Of a stretch of DNA of 64,000 nucleotides, positions 39,622-48,987 are shown in pieces; within the stretch, counting starts at the first letter, position 1; each line of letters starts with the position of its first letter. Below the pieces are notes generated by a model. It saw only the letters and a program-made list of their open reading frames with translations. It was not told where the DNA came from and searched no databases. A program made the position numbers and the translations under genes. This DNA is from Streptosporangium brasiliense (lineage in GTDB: Bacteria > Actinomycetota > Actinomycetes > Streptosporangiales > Streptosporangiaceae), in the NCBI RefSeq assembly GCF_030811595.1, contig NZ_JAUSRB010000002.1, forward strand, positions 4,898,001 to 4,962,000. The letters are read 5' to 3'.

Positions 39622-41511
39622 TCAACCGGCGTCTCGGGAGGGGAGGAGGGACCGGGGGATGTCGGTGTGCGCGGCGCGGAGCTCCTCGCCGAGGGCCTTG
39701 GCCTGGGCGTCGAGGCGGGGGCTGGCGGCCACGCCCCGGCCGAGGAGGCCGTGGACGACGAAGTTGAGGGCGTGGAGGTTGGGGAGGTCGAAGCGTTCGA
39801 TCTCCAGGCCGGCGGTGGCCGGCAGCAGCTCCCGGAGACGTCCGGCCGTCAGATGGTCCGACAGCCACCGGAACTGCTCGGCCGTGCGGACCCAGACGCC
39901 CAGGTTGACGTTGCCGCCCTTGTCCCCCGAGCGGGCGCCCATGATCGTGCCCAGCGCGGCCCGCACGGTCTCCCCGCCGTCGGCCGCCTGCTCCGCCCCG
40001 CCGTCGGCCGCGGGACCCGCCCCGCCCTGTCCCGGCCCCGCCCGTTCCGGCGCCCGGTCTCCGGTCTCCGGGGCCCCGGCCTCCCCGCCGCCGGCCTCCC
40101 GGCCGCCGGACCGCGCGCCGTCGGTCTCCAGGGTGTCGAGCTCCCGGCCGTCGAGCCAGACACGCGCCCGGACCGTCTCCGCCGGGACGAGGGTCGGCCA
40201 GTAGACGCCGTAGGGGGAGGCGTCGCCCGGAGGGGTGAGGCCGTAGAAACCGGGGTAGCTGGCCAGGCCCGTCTCCACCACGGCGGAGGAGAAGGCGCGC
40301 CCGGCCTTCTTCCGGTCGGCGTCCATCACGGTGACGCGGAGCAGGGCGGTGCCGGCGGCCGGGGCCGCGCCCGCCGCACCGTCGCCCGCGCCCGCCGTGT
40401 CGTCACCCGAGGCGTCGCCCGCGCCGGGGACCGGGCCCGTGGGCGGGGCGGTGCCGGTGAGCGGGGTCAGCTCGACGTGGACCTGGTCGAAGGACTCCCT
40501 GGGGACGCGGGACCAGATGGCCTCCTGCGCGAGCCGGGCCTTGGCCTCGATGTCCAGGCCGGTCAGGACCATGGTCATGGTGTTGCGGTAGCCGCCCACA
40601 TAGTTGACGGCGACCTTGAGGGTGTCCGGCGGGGCCTCGCCCCGCACCCCCGAGATCCGGACCCGGTCCGGGCCCTGCTGGCGCAGCTCGATCGTGTCGA
40701 AGCGCGCCACCACGTCGGGCCCCGGGTAGCGCGGCGAGGCGATCTCGTACAGCAGCTGAGCGGTGACCGTGCCCACCGAGACCAGCCCGCCGGTCCCCGG
40801 ATGCTTGGTGACCACGCTGGACCCGTCGGAGTCCAGCTCCACGAGCGGGAACCCGCAGTGCGCCAGGTCCGGCACCTCGCCGAAGAAGGCGTAGTTCCCG
40901 CCGGTCGCCTGGCAGCCGCACTCGATGACGTGCCCGGCCACCACCGATCCGGCCAGCGCGTCGTAGTCGCCGGGCCGCCAGCCGTACCGCCAGATCCCCG
41001 GCCCGGTGACCAGCGCGGCGTCCGTGACCCGGCCGGTCACCACCACATCCGCCCCGGCCGACAGGGCGGCGGCGATCGGCCTGCCCCCCAGGTAGGCGTT
41101 GGCGGTCAGCGGGGCGGCGGGCAGCCTCTCCCCGGTGTCGAGGTTCGGCGCGCCGCCCAGATCGTGCCCCGACAGGTCGTCGCCGGTGACGTGCGCCACC
41201 TTCACCGGCAGCCCGAGCCGGCCGGCCAGCTCGGCCACCGCCCCGGCGCACCCGGCCGGATCGAGGCCGCCCGCGTTGGACACGATCTTGATGCCCCGCT
41301 CCAGGCACGTCCCCAGGACCTGCTCAAGCTGCCGGAGAAAGGTCGGCGCGTAGCCGGGGCGGCCCTTCAACCGGTTGCCGGCCAGGATCAGCATGGTCAG
41401 CTCGGCGAGCCAGTCGCCGGTGAGCACGTCGATCGGACCGCCCTCGACCATCTCCCGGGCGGCCGACAGCCGGTCGCCGTAGAAGCCGGAGCAGTTGGCG
41501 ATGCGCAGCAT
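39622..41511 (-). CDS. AtuA-family (acyclic terpene utilisation) protein
   Basis: The 629-residue protein has the AtuA/DUF1446 core from the N-terminus (MLRIANCSGFYGDR, LAELTMLILAG, IKIVSNAGGLDPAGC, VTGRVTDAAL) and a C-terminal AtuA-like domain (MGARSGDKGGNVNLGVWV). Two low-complexity Gly/Ala/Glu linkers (about 360-390 and 465-510) make it longer than its relatives. AtuA belongs to the citronellol/geranyl-CoA gene cluster of Pseudomonas, but its reaction is unknown. A strong hairpin lies between it and the carboxylase operon upstream, so it may be transcribed separately. Confidence 0.88.
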   Translation of the reverse strand: MLRIANCSGFYGDRLSAAREMVEGGPIDVLTGDWLAELTMLILAGNRLKGRPGYAPTFLRQLEQVLGTCLERGIKIVSNAGGLDPAGCAGAVAELAGRLGLPVKVAHVTGDDLSGHDLGGAPNLDTGERLPAAPLTANAYLGGRPIAAALSAGADVVVTGRVTDAALVTGPGIWRYGWRPGDYDALAGSVVAGHVIECGCQATGGNYAFFGEVPDLAHCGFPLVELDSDGSSVVTKHPGTGGLVSVGTVTAQLLYEIASPRYPGPDVVARFDTIELRQQGPDRVRISGVRGEAPPDTLKVAVNYVGGYRNTMTMVLTGLDIEAKARLAQEAIWSRVPRESFDQVHVELTPLTGTAPPTGPVPGAGDASGDDTAGAGDGAAGAAPAAGTALLRVTVMDADRKKAGRAFSSAVVETGLASYPGFYGLTPPGDASPYGVYWPTLVPAETVRARVWLDGRELDTLETDGARSGGREAGGGEAGAPETGDRAPERAGPGQGGAGPAADGGAEQAADGGETVRAALGTIMGARSGDKGGNVNLGVWVRTAEQFRWLSDHLTAGRLRELLPATAGLEIERFDLPNLHALNFVVHGLLGRGVAASPRLDAQAKALGEELRAAHTDIPRSLLPSRDAG

Positions 41512-41556
41512 CGAGCCTCCTAGGGCTGGGGATCCGGGACGAGCGGCCGGGACGGC

Positions 41557-41583
41557 GGATCCCGGCGCGCGGCGCCGGGATCC
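41557..41583 (-). terminator. hairpin between the enoyl-CoA hydratase and AtuA genes
   Basis: GGATCCCGGCGC (41557-41568) and its exact complement (41572-41583) form a 12-bp stem with a 3-base loop. Reading in the minus direction it follows the hydratase stop by 18 bases. Confidence 0.75.
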
Positions 41584-41601
41584 CTGGGGCCGCCGGGGCG
41601 G

Positions 41602-42405
41602 CTAGGACCGGGGGATCCAGGAGGCCGGCCGCTTCTCCATGAAGGAGGCGATGCCCTCCTGGCCCTCGGCGGAGGTGAAGCGCTGGGCCGACAGCTCGGC
41701 CATCTGACGCAGGCCCTCCTCCACCGGCAGCGTGGGCACGGTCCGCACGAGCTGTTTGGTGAGCGCCAGGGACTCGGGGCCGCCGCGCAGCAGCATGCCG
41801 GTGTAGTGGGCGACCGCGCTGTCCAGATCTTCCTCCGGGACGGCGCGGGTGAGCAGGCCGATCTCCTGGGCGCGGGCGGCGTCGAAGACCTCTCCGGTGA
41901 GGAGGTATTCGGCCGCGGCCCGAGGTTCGAGCCGCCGCAGCACGGTCACCGAGATCATCGCGGGGACCACGCCGAGCCGCACCTCGGTGAAGGCGAACGA
42001 CGCCGTGTCCGGCGCGATCGCGAAGTCGCAGGCCGCCACCAGGCCCAGCCCTCCGGCGCGCGCGGTGCCGTTCAACCGGCAGACGACCGGCTTGGGGCTC
42101 TCCCAGATCAGGTTCATGATCTCCGGGAACGAGGCGGTCACCGGCGCCTCGTGCGCGTTGCCCGGCTCGATCCGCTGCTCCTTGAGGTCCGCCCCGGCGC
42201 AGAACACCGGTCCGGTGCCGGTGAGCACGATGACCCGCACGCGCTCCTCGGCGAGCGCCCAGTTGAGCCGGTCCTCCAGGTCGCCCAGCAGCCGCACGGA
42301 CAGCGCGTTCCGGTTGCGCGGGGAGTCCAGGGTGATCGTCGCGACCCCTCCGGACAGCTCCTTGTGCACCAGGCGCTCCATCGGCCAGCCCCCATCGGTG
42401 TTCAT
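41602..42405 (-). CDS. enoyl-CoA hydratase/isomerase family protein, possible methylglutaconyl-CoA hydratase
   Basis: The 267-residue crotonase-fold protein has the oxyanion-hole segments CAGADLKE and ARAGGLGLVAACDFAIA, and the catalytic-loop region TEVRLGVVPAMIS. Hydratases with this neighbourhood hydrate methylglutaconyl-CoA (leucine) or isohexenylglutaconyl-CoA (Atu pathway). This is a context-based guess. The ATG overlaps the biotin-carboxylase stop (ATGA) and has GAGGAG upstream. It could supply the hydratase missing from the leucine operon at 6.8-12.6 kb. Confidence 0.88.
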   Translation of the reverse strand: MNTDGGWPMERLVHKELSGGVATITLDSPRNRNALSVRLLGDLEDRLNWALAEERVRVIVLTGTGPVFCAGADLKEQRIEPGNAHEAPVTASFPEIMNLIWESPKPVVCRLNGTARAGGLGLVAACDFAIAPDTASFAFTEVRLGVVPAMISVTVLRRLEPRAAAEYLLTGEVFDAARAQEIGLLTRAVPEEDLDSAVAHYTGMLLRGGPESLALTKQLVRTVPTLPVEEGLRQMAELSAQRFTSAEGQEGIASFMEKRPASWIPRS

Positions 42406-44405
42406 GCCTGCTCCTCGATCACGGCCAGTACGGCCTCCGCCTCGACCTGCCGGCCCGGCGCGACGTTCAGCGCGGACACCGTGCCCGCCACCGGGGCGGT
42501 GATCTGATGTTCCATCTTCATGGCCTCCAGCACCACGACCACCTGGCCCGCCACGACGGGCTCGCCGGACTTCACCTCGACGCGGAGCACGGTACCGGGC
42601 ATCGGCGCCAGCAGGGAGCCCGGGGCCACGTGTTCGACCGGCTCGGGGAGCCGGGCCAGCGGCGTCAGCCGTACCGCGCCGAGGGGGGAGTCGACGTGGG
42701 TCACGCCGTCGTAGCGGGCGACGGCGAAGCGGTGCCGGACGCCGGAGGTCTCCAGGACGACCAGGCCGGGCGTGGCGCCGACCAGGACCGTGTCGGGGAA
42801 ACCCTCCGCCCGCAGGCCGTCCCGGGTGATCCGGTAGGCGACCTCCGCCTCCTCGAAGGCCGCGCGCTGCGGCTGCGAGACCACGTTGCGCCACCCGCTG
42901 GGCAGCGCGGCCTGCACGGTCGCCGCCCGCCTTTCCGCCGCGGCCTGGGCGAGGGCGGCGGCGAGCGCGGACAGGCCCACGGCGCGCTCCCCGGCGGCCG
43001 GGACGGACCCGTGCTCGGCGAGGAAGCCGGTGTGGGTGTCGCCGGCCAGGAAGGCCGGGCTGCGCAGGACCGCGACCAGCAGGTCCCGGTTGGTGACGGG
43101 GCCGTGGATCGTCGCCCTCGACAGGGCGGTGGCGAGTCTCCGCACGGCGTCGGCGCGGCTGGCCCCGTAGGAGACGACCTTGGCGAGCATCGGGTCGTAG
43201 TGGACGCCGATCTCGGAGCCGTCCTCCACACCGGAGTCCAGCCGGAGGCCGCCGGAGGCGCCACGCGGCACGGGGGAGAAGCGGGAGGTCACGCCGGGGA
43301 CGTCGAAGCGGTGCAGGGTCCCGGTCTGCGGGAGCCAGTCGCGCGCGGGGTCCTCGGCGTACAGCCGCGCCTCGACGGCGTGGCCGGAGGGCGCCGGTGC
43401 GGCCCCGGGGAGCCGGGCGCCCTCGGCGATCCGGAGCTGGAGCTCGACCAGGTCGACGCCGTAGACGCACTCGGTGACCGGGTGCTCGACCTGGAGCCTG
43501 GTGTTCATCTCCAGGAACGCGACCGTGTCGTCCTTGACGAGGAACTCGACGGTCCCCGCCCCGACGTATCCGATGGCCTGCGCCGCCTTGACCGCCGCGC
43601 CGCACAGCCGTGCCCGCATCGCGGGGGAGACCGCCGGGGAGGGGGTCTCCTCGATCACCTTCTGGTGCCGCCGCTGGATGGAGCACTCCCGCTCGCCCAG
43701 CGTCCACACCGTCCCGTGCCGGTCGGCCAGGATCTGGACCTCGATGTGCCGGGCGTTCTCCAGCAGGGGCTCGACGAAGACCGTCCCGTCCCCGAACGCC
43801 GACTCGGCCTCCCGGCGGGCCGACTCGACCGCGCCGGGCAGGTCGTCGGTCAGCGCCACGATCCGCATCCCGCGCCCGCCGCCGCCGGCCGACGCCTTCA
43901 CCAGCAGGGGGACCCGCCATCCGGACGCCGATCCGCTCATCCGGGTGAACACGGTGTCGAGGTCGTGTTCGAGATCGTCCATCGAGTAGCCGGGCCTGGC
44001 GGTGAAGCCCGGGAGCACCGGGACCCCGGCCTCGGCCATCAGGGCCTTCGCCCTGATCTTGGAGCCCATCGCGGCGATGGCCTCGGGGGAGGGGCCGACC
44101 CATGTCAGACCCGCGTCGAGCACGGCCTGCGCGAACGCCTCGTTCTCCGACAGGAAGCCGTAACCGGGATGGACCGCGTCGGCCCCGGCCGTGAGGGCCG
44201 CGCCGACGACCCTGTCCACGGACAGGTAGGTGTCGGCGGGCTTGACGCCGGCGAGCCGCACTGCGTGGTCGGCCTCCGCCGCGTGAGGCGCCCCGGCGTC
44301 GGCGTCGGAGAAGACCGCGACGGTCTCGATGCCGAGGTCGCGGCAGGTGCGGAAGACGCGCCGGGCGATCTCACCCCGGTTGGCGACGAGAAGACGGCTG
44401 ATCAT
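42402..44405 (-). CDS. acyl-CoA carboxylase alpha subunit (biotin carboxylase plus BCCP)
   Basis: The 667-residue protein has the biotin-carboxylase start (LLVANRGEIARRVFRTCR), ATP-grasp [21 protein letters not shown] and a C-terminal EAMKMEHQ biotin motif. It partners the carboxyltransferase encoded 8 bases upstream. The ATG at 44405 has no strong ribosome site; a GTG at 44417 overlapping the upstream stop is an alternative. It is a second, diverged copy relative to the mccA at 8404. The AtuA gene nearby makes geranyl-CoA or another methyl-branched acyl-CoA a candidate substrate. Confidence 0.9.
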   Translation of the reverse strand: MISRLLVANRGEIARRVFRTCRDLGIETVAVFSDADAGAPHAAEADHAVRLAGVKPADTYLSVDRVVGAALTAGADAVHPGYGFLSENEAFAQAVLDAGLTWVGPSPEAIAAMGSKIRAKALMAEAGVPVLPGFTARPGYSMDDLEHDLDTVFTRMSGSASGWRVPLLVKASAGGGGRGMRIVALTDDLPGAVESARREAESAFGDGTVFVEPLLENARHIEVQILADRHGTVWTLGERECSIQRRHQKVIEETPSPAVSPAMRARLCGAAVKAAQAIGYVGAGTVEFLVKDDTVAFLEMNTRLQVEHPVTECVYGVDLVELQLRIAEGARLPGAAPAPSGHAVEARLYAEDPARDWLPQTGTLHRFDVPGVTSRFSPVPRGASGGLRLDSGVEDGSEIGVHYDPMLAKVVSYGASRADAVRRLATALSRATIHGPVTNRDLLVAVLRSPAFLAGDTHTGFLAEHGSVPAAGERAVGLSALAAALAQAAAERRAATVQAALPSGWRNVVSQPQRAAFEEAEVAYRITRDGLRAEGFPDTVLVGATPGLVVLETSGVRHRFAVARYDGVTHVDSPLGAVRLTPLARLPEPVEHVAPGSLLAPMPGTVLRVEVKSGEPVVAGQVVVVLEAMKMEHQITAPVAGTVSALNVAPGRQVEAEAVLAVIEEQA

Positions 44406-44413
44406 GGGCGTGG

Positions 44414-45997
44414 TCACATCCGGAAGACGCCGAAGCCGGCGGGCTCCGGGACGGGGGCGTTGTTGACGGCCGACAGGCACAGGCCCAGGACGGTCCGGGT
44501 GTCGCGGGGATCGATGACCCCGTCGTCGTAGAGCCGCCCGGACAGGAAGAACGGCAGCGACTCGGCCTCGATCTGCGCCTCGACCAGCTGGCGCATCGCC
44601 GCGTCGCCCTCCTCGTCGTAGACCTGCCCCCTGGCCTGGGCGGCGCTCCGGGCGACGATGGACAGCACCCCGGCCAGCTGGGCGGGGCCCATGACGGCGG
44701 ACTTGGCGCTCGGCCAGGCGAACAGGAAACGGGGGTCGTAGGCGCGGCCGCACATGCCGTAGTTGCCCGCGCCGTAGGAGGCGCCCATGACGATCGTGAT
44801 GTGCGGGACGGTCGAGTTGGAGACCGCGTTGATCATCATGGCGCCGTGCTTGATGATGCCGCCCTGTTCGTAGTCCTTGCCGACCATGTAGCCGGTGGTG
44901 TTCTGCAGGAAGACCAGCGGGGTCCGCGCCTGGTTGGCGAGCTGGATGAACTGGGCGGCCTTCTGCGCCTCCTCGCTGAACAGCACGCCCCTGGCGTTGG
45001 CCAGGATCCCGACCGGGTAGCCGTGCAGCCGGGCCCAGCCCGTCACCAGGCTCCCGCCGTACAGGGGCTTGAACTCGTCGAAGTCGCTGCCGTCGACGAT
45101 CCGCGCGATCACCTCACGCGGATCGAAGGGGATCTTCAGGTCCTCCGGCACGATCCCCAGCAGCTCGTCCTCGTCGTGCAGCGGGTCGCGCACCGCCCCC
45201 GCCGGGGTCCCGAGCCTGCGCCAGTTCAGTCCCCTGACGATCTGCCGCCCGATCCGCAGCGCGTCGTGCTCGTCGGCGGCCAGGTAGTCGGCCAGGCCGC
45301 TGACGCGGGCGTGCATCTCGGCGCCGCCCAGCGACTCGTCGTCGGACTCCTCCCCGGTGGCCATCTTGACCAGCGGCGGCCCGCCGAGGAAGACCTTCGC
45401 GCGCTCCTTCACCATGACCACGTGGTCGCTCATCCCGGGGACGTAGGCCCCGCCGGCCGTGGAGTTGCCGAACACCAGGGCGATCGTCGGGATCCCGGCG
45501 GCCGACAGCCGGGTCAGGTCCCGGAACACCCGGCCGCCCGGAATGAAGATCTCCTTCTGCGTCGGCAGGTCGGCGCCGCCGGACTCCACGAGGTTGACCA
45601 GCGGCAGCCGGTTCTGGAAGGCGATGTCGGCGGCCCGGAGCGTCTTGCGCAGGGTCCACGGATTGGACGAGCCGCCCCGCACGGTCGGGTCGTTGGCGCT
45701 GATCACGCACTCGACGCCCTCGATCACGCCGATCCCGGTGACCACGCTGGCCCCGACGGGGAAGTCGCTGCCCCAGCCGGCCAGCGGCGACAGCTCCAGG
45801 AAGGCCGAGGCCGGGTCGATCAGCAGCTCGATCCGCTCCCGGGCGAGCAGCTTGCCCCGCCTGCGGTGCCGTTCGACGTATTTCTCCCCGCCGCCCGCCA
45901 CGGCCTTGGCGTGCTCGGCGTCGAGCTCGGCGAGCTTGGCCAGCATCGCCTCGCGCCGCGCCAGGTAGTCGTCCGCGGAGGTGTCCAGCCGGCTCAT
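44414..45997 (-). CDS. acyl-CoA carboxylase beta (carboxyltransferase) subunit
   Basis: The 527-residue carboxyltransferase has [20 protein letters not shown], the [22 protein letters not shown] block and [20 protein letters not shown]. It differs from the methylcrotonyl enzyme at 6784 in this central block ([10 protein letters not shown] in place of [10 protein letters not shown]), which suggests another substrate. Geranyl-CoA is a reasonable candidate by analogy with AtuC, but that is unproven. Its ATG overlaps the TetR stop, so regulator and enzyme are cotranscribed. Confidence 0.9.
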   Translation of the reverse strand: MSRLDTSADDYLARREAMLAKLAELDAEHAKAVAGGGEKYVERHRRRGKLLARERIELLIDPASAFLELSPLAGWGSDFPVGASVVTGIGVIEGVECVISANDPTVRGGSSNPWTLRKTLRAADIAFQNRLPLVNLVESGGADLPTQKEIFIPGGRVFRDLTRLSAAGIPTIALVFGNSTAGGAYVPGMSDHVVMVKERAKVFLGGPPLVKMATGEESDDESLGGAEMHARVSGLADYLAADEHDALRIGRQIVRGLNWRRLGTPAGAVRDPLHDEDELLGIVPEDLKIPFDPREVIARIVDGSDFDEFKPLYGGSLVTGWARLHGYPVGILANARGVLFSEEAQKAAQFIQLANQARTPLVFLQNTTGYMVGKDYEQGGIIKHGAMMINAVSNSTVPHITIVMGASYGAGNYGMCGRAYDPRFLFAWPSAKSAVMGPAQLAGVLSIVARSAAQARGQVYDEEGDAAMRQLVEAQIEAESLPFFLSGRLYDDGVIDPRDTRTVLGLCLSAVNNAPVPEPAGFGVFRM

Positions 45998-46731
45998 GTG
46001 CCCTCTCCCTGGGTTGACGCGGACGCGGCCGGTGACGTCTCCGCAGGCGCGGCCCCGGCCGGGGCGGGCGCGGCGGAGCCGGGCGCGGTCGGGGCGGACG
46101 TGATCGGGACGGGCGTGGTTGACGCCGATGTCAGGCCGATGGCCCGCGCCCAGAGCGTGGTGAGCATCGCGACGGCGGTCCGCTCGTCGGCCTGTTCGCC
46201 GAGATCGAGCCAGACACGGGCGAAGTGCTCCACCATCCCGCCCAGCATCACGGCGGTCAGCCGGGGGTCCAGCCCCGGGTCGGCCAGGCCCTGCTCCTGA
46301 AGGCGGCGCAGCCCCTCGGCGCCCCGCCGCACGAAGACCTCGCGCAGTTCGAGCAGGAGCCCACGGAAGCTCTCGTCGGTGGCCGCGGCCTGCTCCAGCA
46401 TCCGCACCAGCCGGGAGTTGGAGGCCCAGGCGCGCAGGTAGAGCAGGTTGGCCGCCTCGATGCGGGCGTAGGGGTCGCCGGGCGCGGCGGGGCCGACCAC
46501 GCTGGCGGCGAACATCTCGCCCACCACCGTGCCCGCCACCTCGCGGAACAGCTCCTCCCGCGAACCGAAGTAGGTGTAGAAGGTGCCGTGCGAGACCCCG
46601 GCTCGGGCACAGACGTCATCGACGCGCACGGCCTCGAACCCCTGCTCCTCGAACGCCTCCCGCCCGGCCTGGATGAGGGCCGCCCGCGTCCGCCTGCCAC
46701 GGCTGGTCAGCACCTCGGACTTGACGATCAC
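45994..46731 (-). CDS. TetR-family regulator, first gene of the second carboxylase operon
   Basis: The 245-residue protein has a TetR helix-turn-helix (about residues 12-60; [27 protein letters not shown]) and an effector domain, then a low-complexity Ala/Pro/Ser/Thr tail of about 45 residues which is unusual for the family. The GTG at 46731 is the best-placed start. It is transcribed with the enzymes it probably regulates (ATGA overlap with the carboxyltransferase), giving autoregulation. A short GTTA-AGG-TAAC palindrome lies just upstream. Confidence 0.82.
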   Translation of the reverse strand: MIVKSEVLTSRGRRTRAALIQAGREAFEEQGFEAVRVDDVCARAGVSHGTFYTYFGSREELFREVAGTVVGEMFAASVVGPAAPGDPYARIEAANLLYLRAWASNSRLVRMLEQAAATDESFRGLLLELREVFVRRGAEGLRRLQEQGLADPGLDPRLTAVMLGGMVEHFARVWLDLGEQADERTAVAMLTTLWARAIGLTSASTTPVPITSAPTAPGSAAPAPAGAAPAETSPAASASTQGEGT

Positions 46732-46735
46732 GTCA

Positions 46736-46746
46736 GTTAAGGTAAC
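46736..46746. promoter_or_regulatory. short palindrome upstream of the TetR start
   Basis: GTTAAGGTAAC has 4-bp perfect arms (GTTA/TAAC) five bases before the TetR GTG. It echoes the GTTA...TAAC half-sites of the other carboxylase operon at 6.7 kb. It is a weak operator candidate. Confidence 0.35.
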
Positions 46747-46810
46747 CCACCCCCCGCGTTCCCGCCAGGCCGTCGCTGGAGCCCCGGCACGCGGGCCGGG
46801 CCGGCTGGGC

Positions 46811-46890
46811 CGGAGGACCGGAGAACCGGAGGACCGGAGGAGGCCCGAAAAGCCGGAGGAGAAGACCGGCGGGACCGGAGGAAAGACCGG
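46811..46890. repeat. degenerate purine-rich CCGGAGGA repeats
   Basis: CCGGAGGA-like 9-bp motifs recur about eight times with gaps. The first four are nearly contiguous (46811-46845). No gene is supported here. Confidence 0.6.
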
Positions 46891-46891
46891 A

Positions 46892-46942
46892 TGACAGGGA
46901 CGGACCCGGGCGGCGTCACGCCGTCCGGGTCCGTCCCTGTCA
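46892..46942 (-). terminator. long hairpin, 22-bp arms with one mismatch
   Basis: Arms 46892-46913 and 46921-46942 pair at 21 of 22 positions with a 7-base loop. It lies 47 bases beyond the kinase stop in the minus direction and should separate the kinase from the carboxylase operon. Confidence 0.85.
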
Positions 46943-46988
46943 CTCGATGCCTGCCACTCGTCGCCGCGGGCCTGTCCACCCGCTCGGC

Positions 46989-48860
46989 TCAGCCGCAGTG
47001 GCTCCAGCCGCTCTTCCACGACAGCGAGCCGTGCGAGCCGCCCCAGATGACGCACTTCTTGACGGCGGCGAGCCGTACCGGGCCCGCGTAGGCGGTGAAG
47101 GAGCCCGGGTTGCTCCCCGACGAGCCGCCCTGCACCTGGAGCGTCGCGTTCATCTTGACCTTCGCGGGGGCCACGTACTTGGCCATGGTGACGACGCAGT
47201 TCTTGCCCGCGCCGGTGTTGTAGAGCAGATAGATGGTCGCGGCGCTGCCCAGGGCCCGGGAGGCGATCACCTTGTAGCCCGTGCCGCAGACCACGGTCGG
47301 GCTGTAGGGGTTCGGCTTGGGCGGCGAGACCGTCTGCTTGGACGGCGACGGCGACGGCTTCGGCGTGGGCTTGGCCGTGGACGGCTTGGCCGTGGGCTTG
47401 ACCGACGGGGGCGGGCTCGCCTGGCCCGCGTCCGTCGGCTCGATCACCGACGGCGGCTCCGACGCGGTCTCCTCCGGCTCCGGCTTCCCGTCCCCGGAGC
47501 CCCCGCCCGCCTTCTTGGTCGACTGCCCGGTCGGCCGGTGGGACGGCTGGGCGACCGGTTCACCTGTGATCTGGACGGGGGGCGAGGGCACGGGGGTACG
47601 GCTCTTCTTGGGTCTGGGGGACTCCCACACCGCGGGCGGCTCGTCCGGGGTGAGCGCCGGATCCGACTCCTCCGCCTCCTGGGAGGGGGAGGCCGACGTC
47701 ACGGGCCGCACCGCCGCGGCCTTCTCGTCGCCCTGCAGGACCACCACGGTCCCGGTCGCCACGCTCAGCGCGGCCACTCCCGCGATCATGAGCCCGACCG
47801 GCCACCGTCCCTTCCGTCCGCCGCGCGGCGCGGCGGTGGGGCGGGCGGCCTGCGGCGGGACGGTGGCCGCGGAGGCGTGCGGCGGGCCAGGGGGCGGGCC
47901 GGCGGGCGCGTGCGGCGGGCCGGCGGGCACGGGCGCACCAGGGGTCATGTGCGGCGGGCCGGAGTGCTGCGGCGGACCGGAGTGCTGCGGCGGGCCGGCG
48001 GGCGAGGGAGCGGCGGGCGCGGGGGCCTGCCGCCGGGGGGAGACCGGGGAGGCGAGCGTCGCGCCCATCAGGTGGCTGACGAGCTCCTCGGCGGTGGGAC
48101 GCAGCGACGGGTCCTTGGACAGGCACGCGGCCACGAGGTCGCGCAGCTGTCCCTCCAGCCCGCCGAGCTCGGGCTCGGTGGTCAGGATCCGGTTCATCAC
48201 CACGGCGATGGAGTCGGCGCCGAAGGCCGGCCTTCCCGTCGCGGCGAAGACCATCGTGACGCCCCAGGCGAAGACGTCCGCGGCGGGCGTGATCTCGCCC
48301 TCGCTGAGCTGCTCGGGCGCGAGGTAGGACGGCGTCCCCATCGCCGTCCCGGTCGCGGTCACCCCGGGGGAGTCCAGGGCCCTGGCGATGCCGAAGTCGA
48401 TCACCACCGGGCCTTCGGGGCCCATCAGCACGTTGGCGGGCTTGAAGTCGCGGTGCAGGATCCCCGCACGGTGGATCGCCGACAGCGCGGTCGCCGTGCT
48501 GATCGCGAGCCGCTCCAGCGAGGCGCCGCGCCGCGGGCCCTCCTTGTCGACGAGCTGGCGCAGGGACGGCCCCGGCACGTACTCGCTCACGATGTAGGGC
48601 TGGCTGCCCGCGAGGTCGGCGTGGAGCACCGGGGCGGTGCAGAACCGCGCCACCCGCTGGGCGACCGAGACCTCCCTCAGGAACCGTGTCCGGGCCTCGG
48701 GATCGGCCGCCAGCCCGTGGTGGAGAAGTTTGACCGCGACCTGTTCCCCCGTCGGCCCCTTCCCCAGGTAGACGACCCCCTGGCCGCCCTCCCCGAGCCG
48801 ACTGGTCAGCTCGAAGGGGCCCAGCCGTTGAGGATCCTCCGCCGAGAGCGGCTGCACCAC
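46989..48860 (-). CDS. membrane Ser/Thr protein kinase with SapA-like extracellular domain
   Basis: The 623-residue protein has a cytoplasmic Hanks-type kinase domain (about 14-260) with Lys44 (VAVKLL), HRDFKPAN (Asp138) and DFG (Asp155), then a Pro-rich juxtamembrane linker. One transmembrane helix follows (about 353-376), then a Pro/Ser/Thr-rich outside stalk and a C-terminal domain (about 523-623) with four cysteines. That domain (CGTGYKVI, KNCVVTM, YAGPVRLAA, CVIWGG, ending SHCG) matches the pattern of spore-associated protein A of Streptomyces as I recall it. The domain probably senses or binds something outside the cell. The GTG at 48860 is chosen because GGGGGG lies 5 bases upstream. 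Confidence 0.88.
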   Translation of the reverse strand: MVQPLSAEDPQRLGPFELTSRLGEGGQGVVYLGKGPTGEQVAVKLLHHGLAADPEARTRFLREVSVAQRVARFCTAPVLHADLAGSQPYIVSEYVPGPSLRQLVDKEGPRRGASLERLAISTATALSAIHRAGILHRDFKPANVLMGPEGPVVIDFGIARALDSPGVTATGTAMGTPSYLAPEQLSEGEITPAADVFAWGVTMVFAATGRPAFGADSIAVVMNRILTTEPELGGLEGQLRDLVAACLSKDPSLRPTAEELVSHLMGATLASPVSPRRQAPAPAAPSPAGPPQHSGPPQHSGPPHMTPGAPVPAGPPHAPAGPPPGPPHASAATVPPQAARPTAAPRGGRKGRWPVGLMIAGVAALSVATGTVVVLQGDEKAAAVRPVTSASPSQEAEESDPALTPDEPPAVWESPRPKKSRTPVPSPPVQITGEPVAQPSHRPTGQSTKKAGGGSGDGKPEPEETASEPPSVIEPTDAGQASPPPSVKPTAKPSTAKPTPKPSPSPSKQTVSPPKPNPYSPTVVCGTGYKVIASRALGSAATIYLLYNTGAGKNCVVTMAKYVAPAKVKMNATLQVQGGSSGSNPGSFTAYAGPVRLAAVKKCVIWGGSHGSLSWKSGWSHCG

Positions 48861-48987
48861 AATGACCCCCCGACAAAGCATGCAAAGTTGTGTTAGGTGG
48901 TGTAGAACGCTACCAGTGTGGGCAGGGGTACGGGCGATCTGTTGAGATTCGTCCCCTCGTTGAGGTTGATGGCCAGGGGATAACGGT

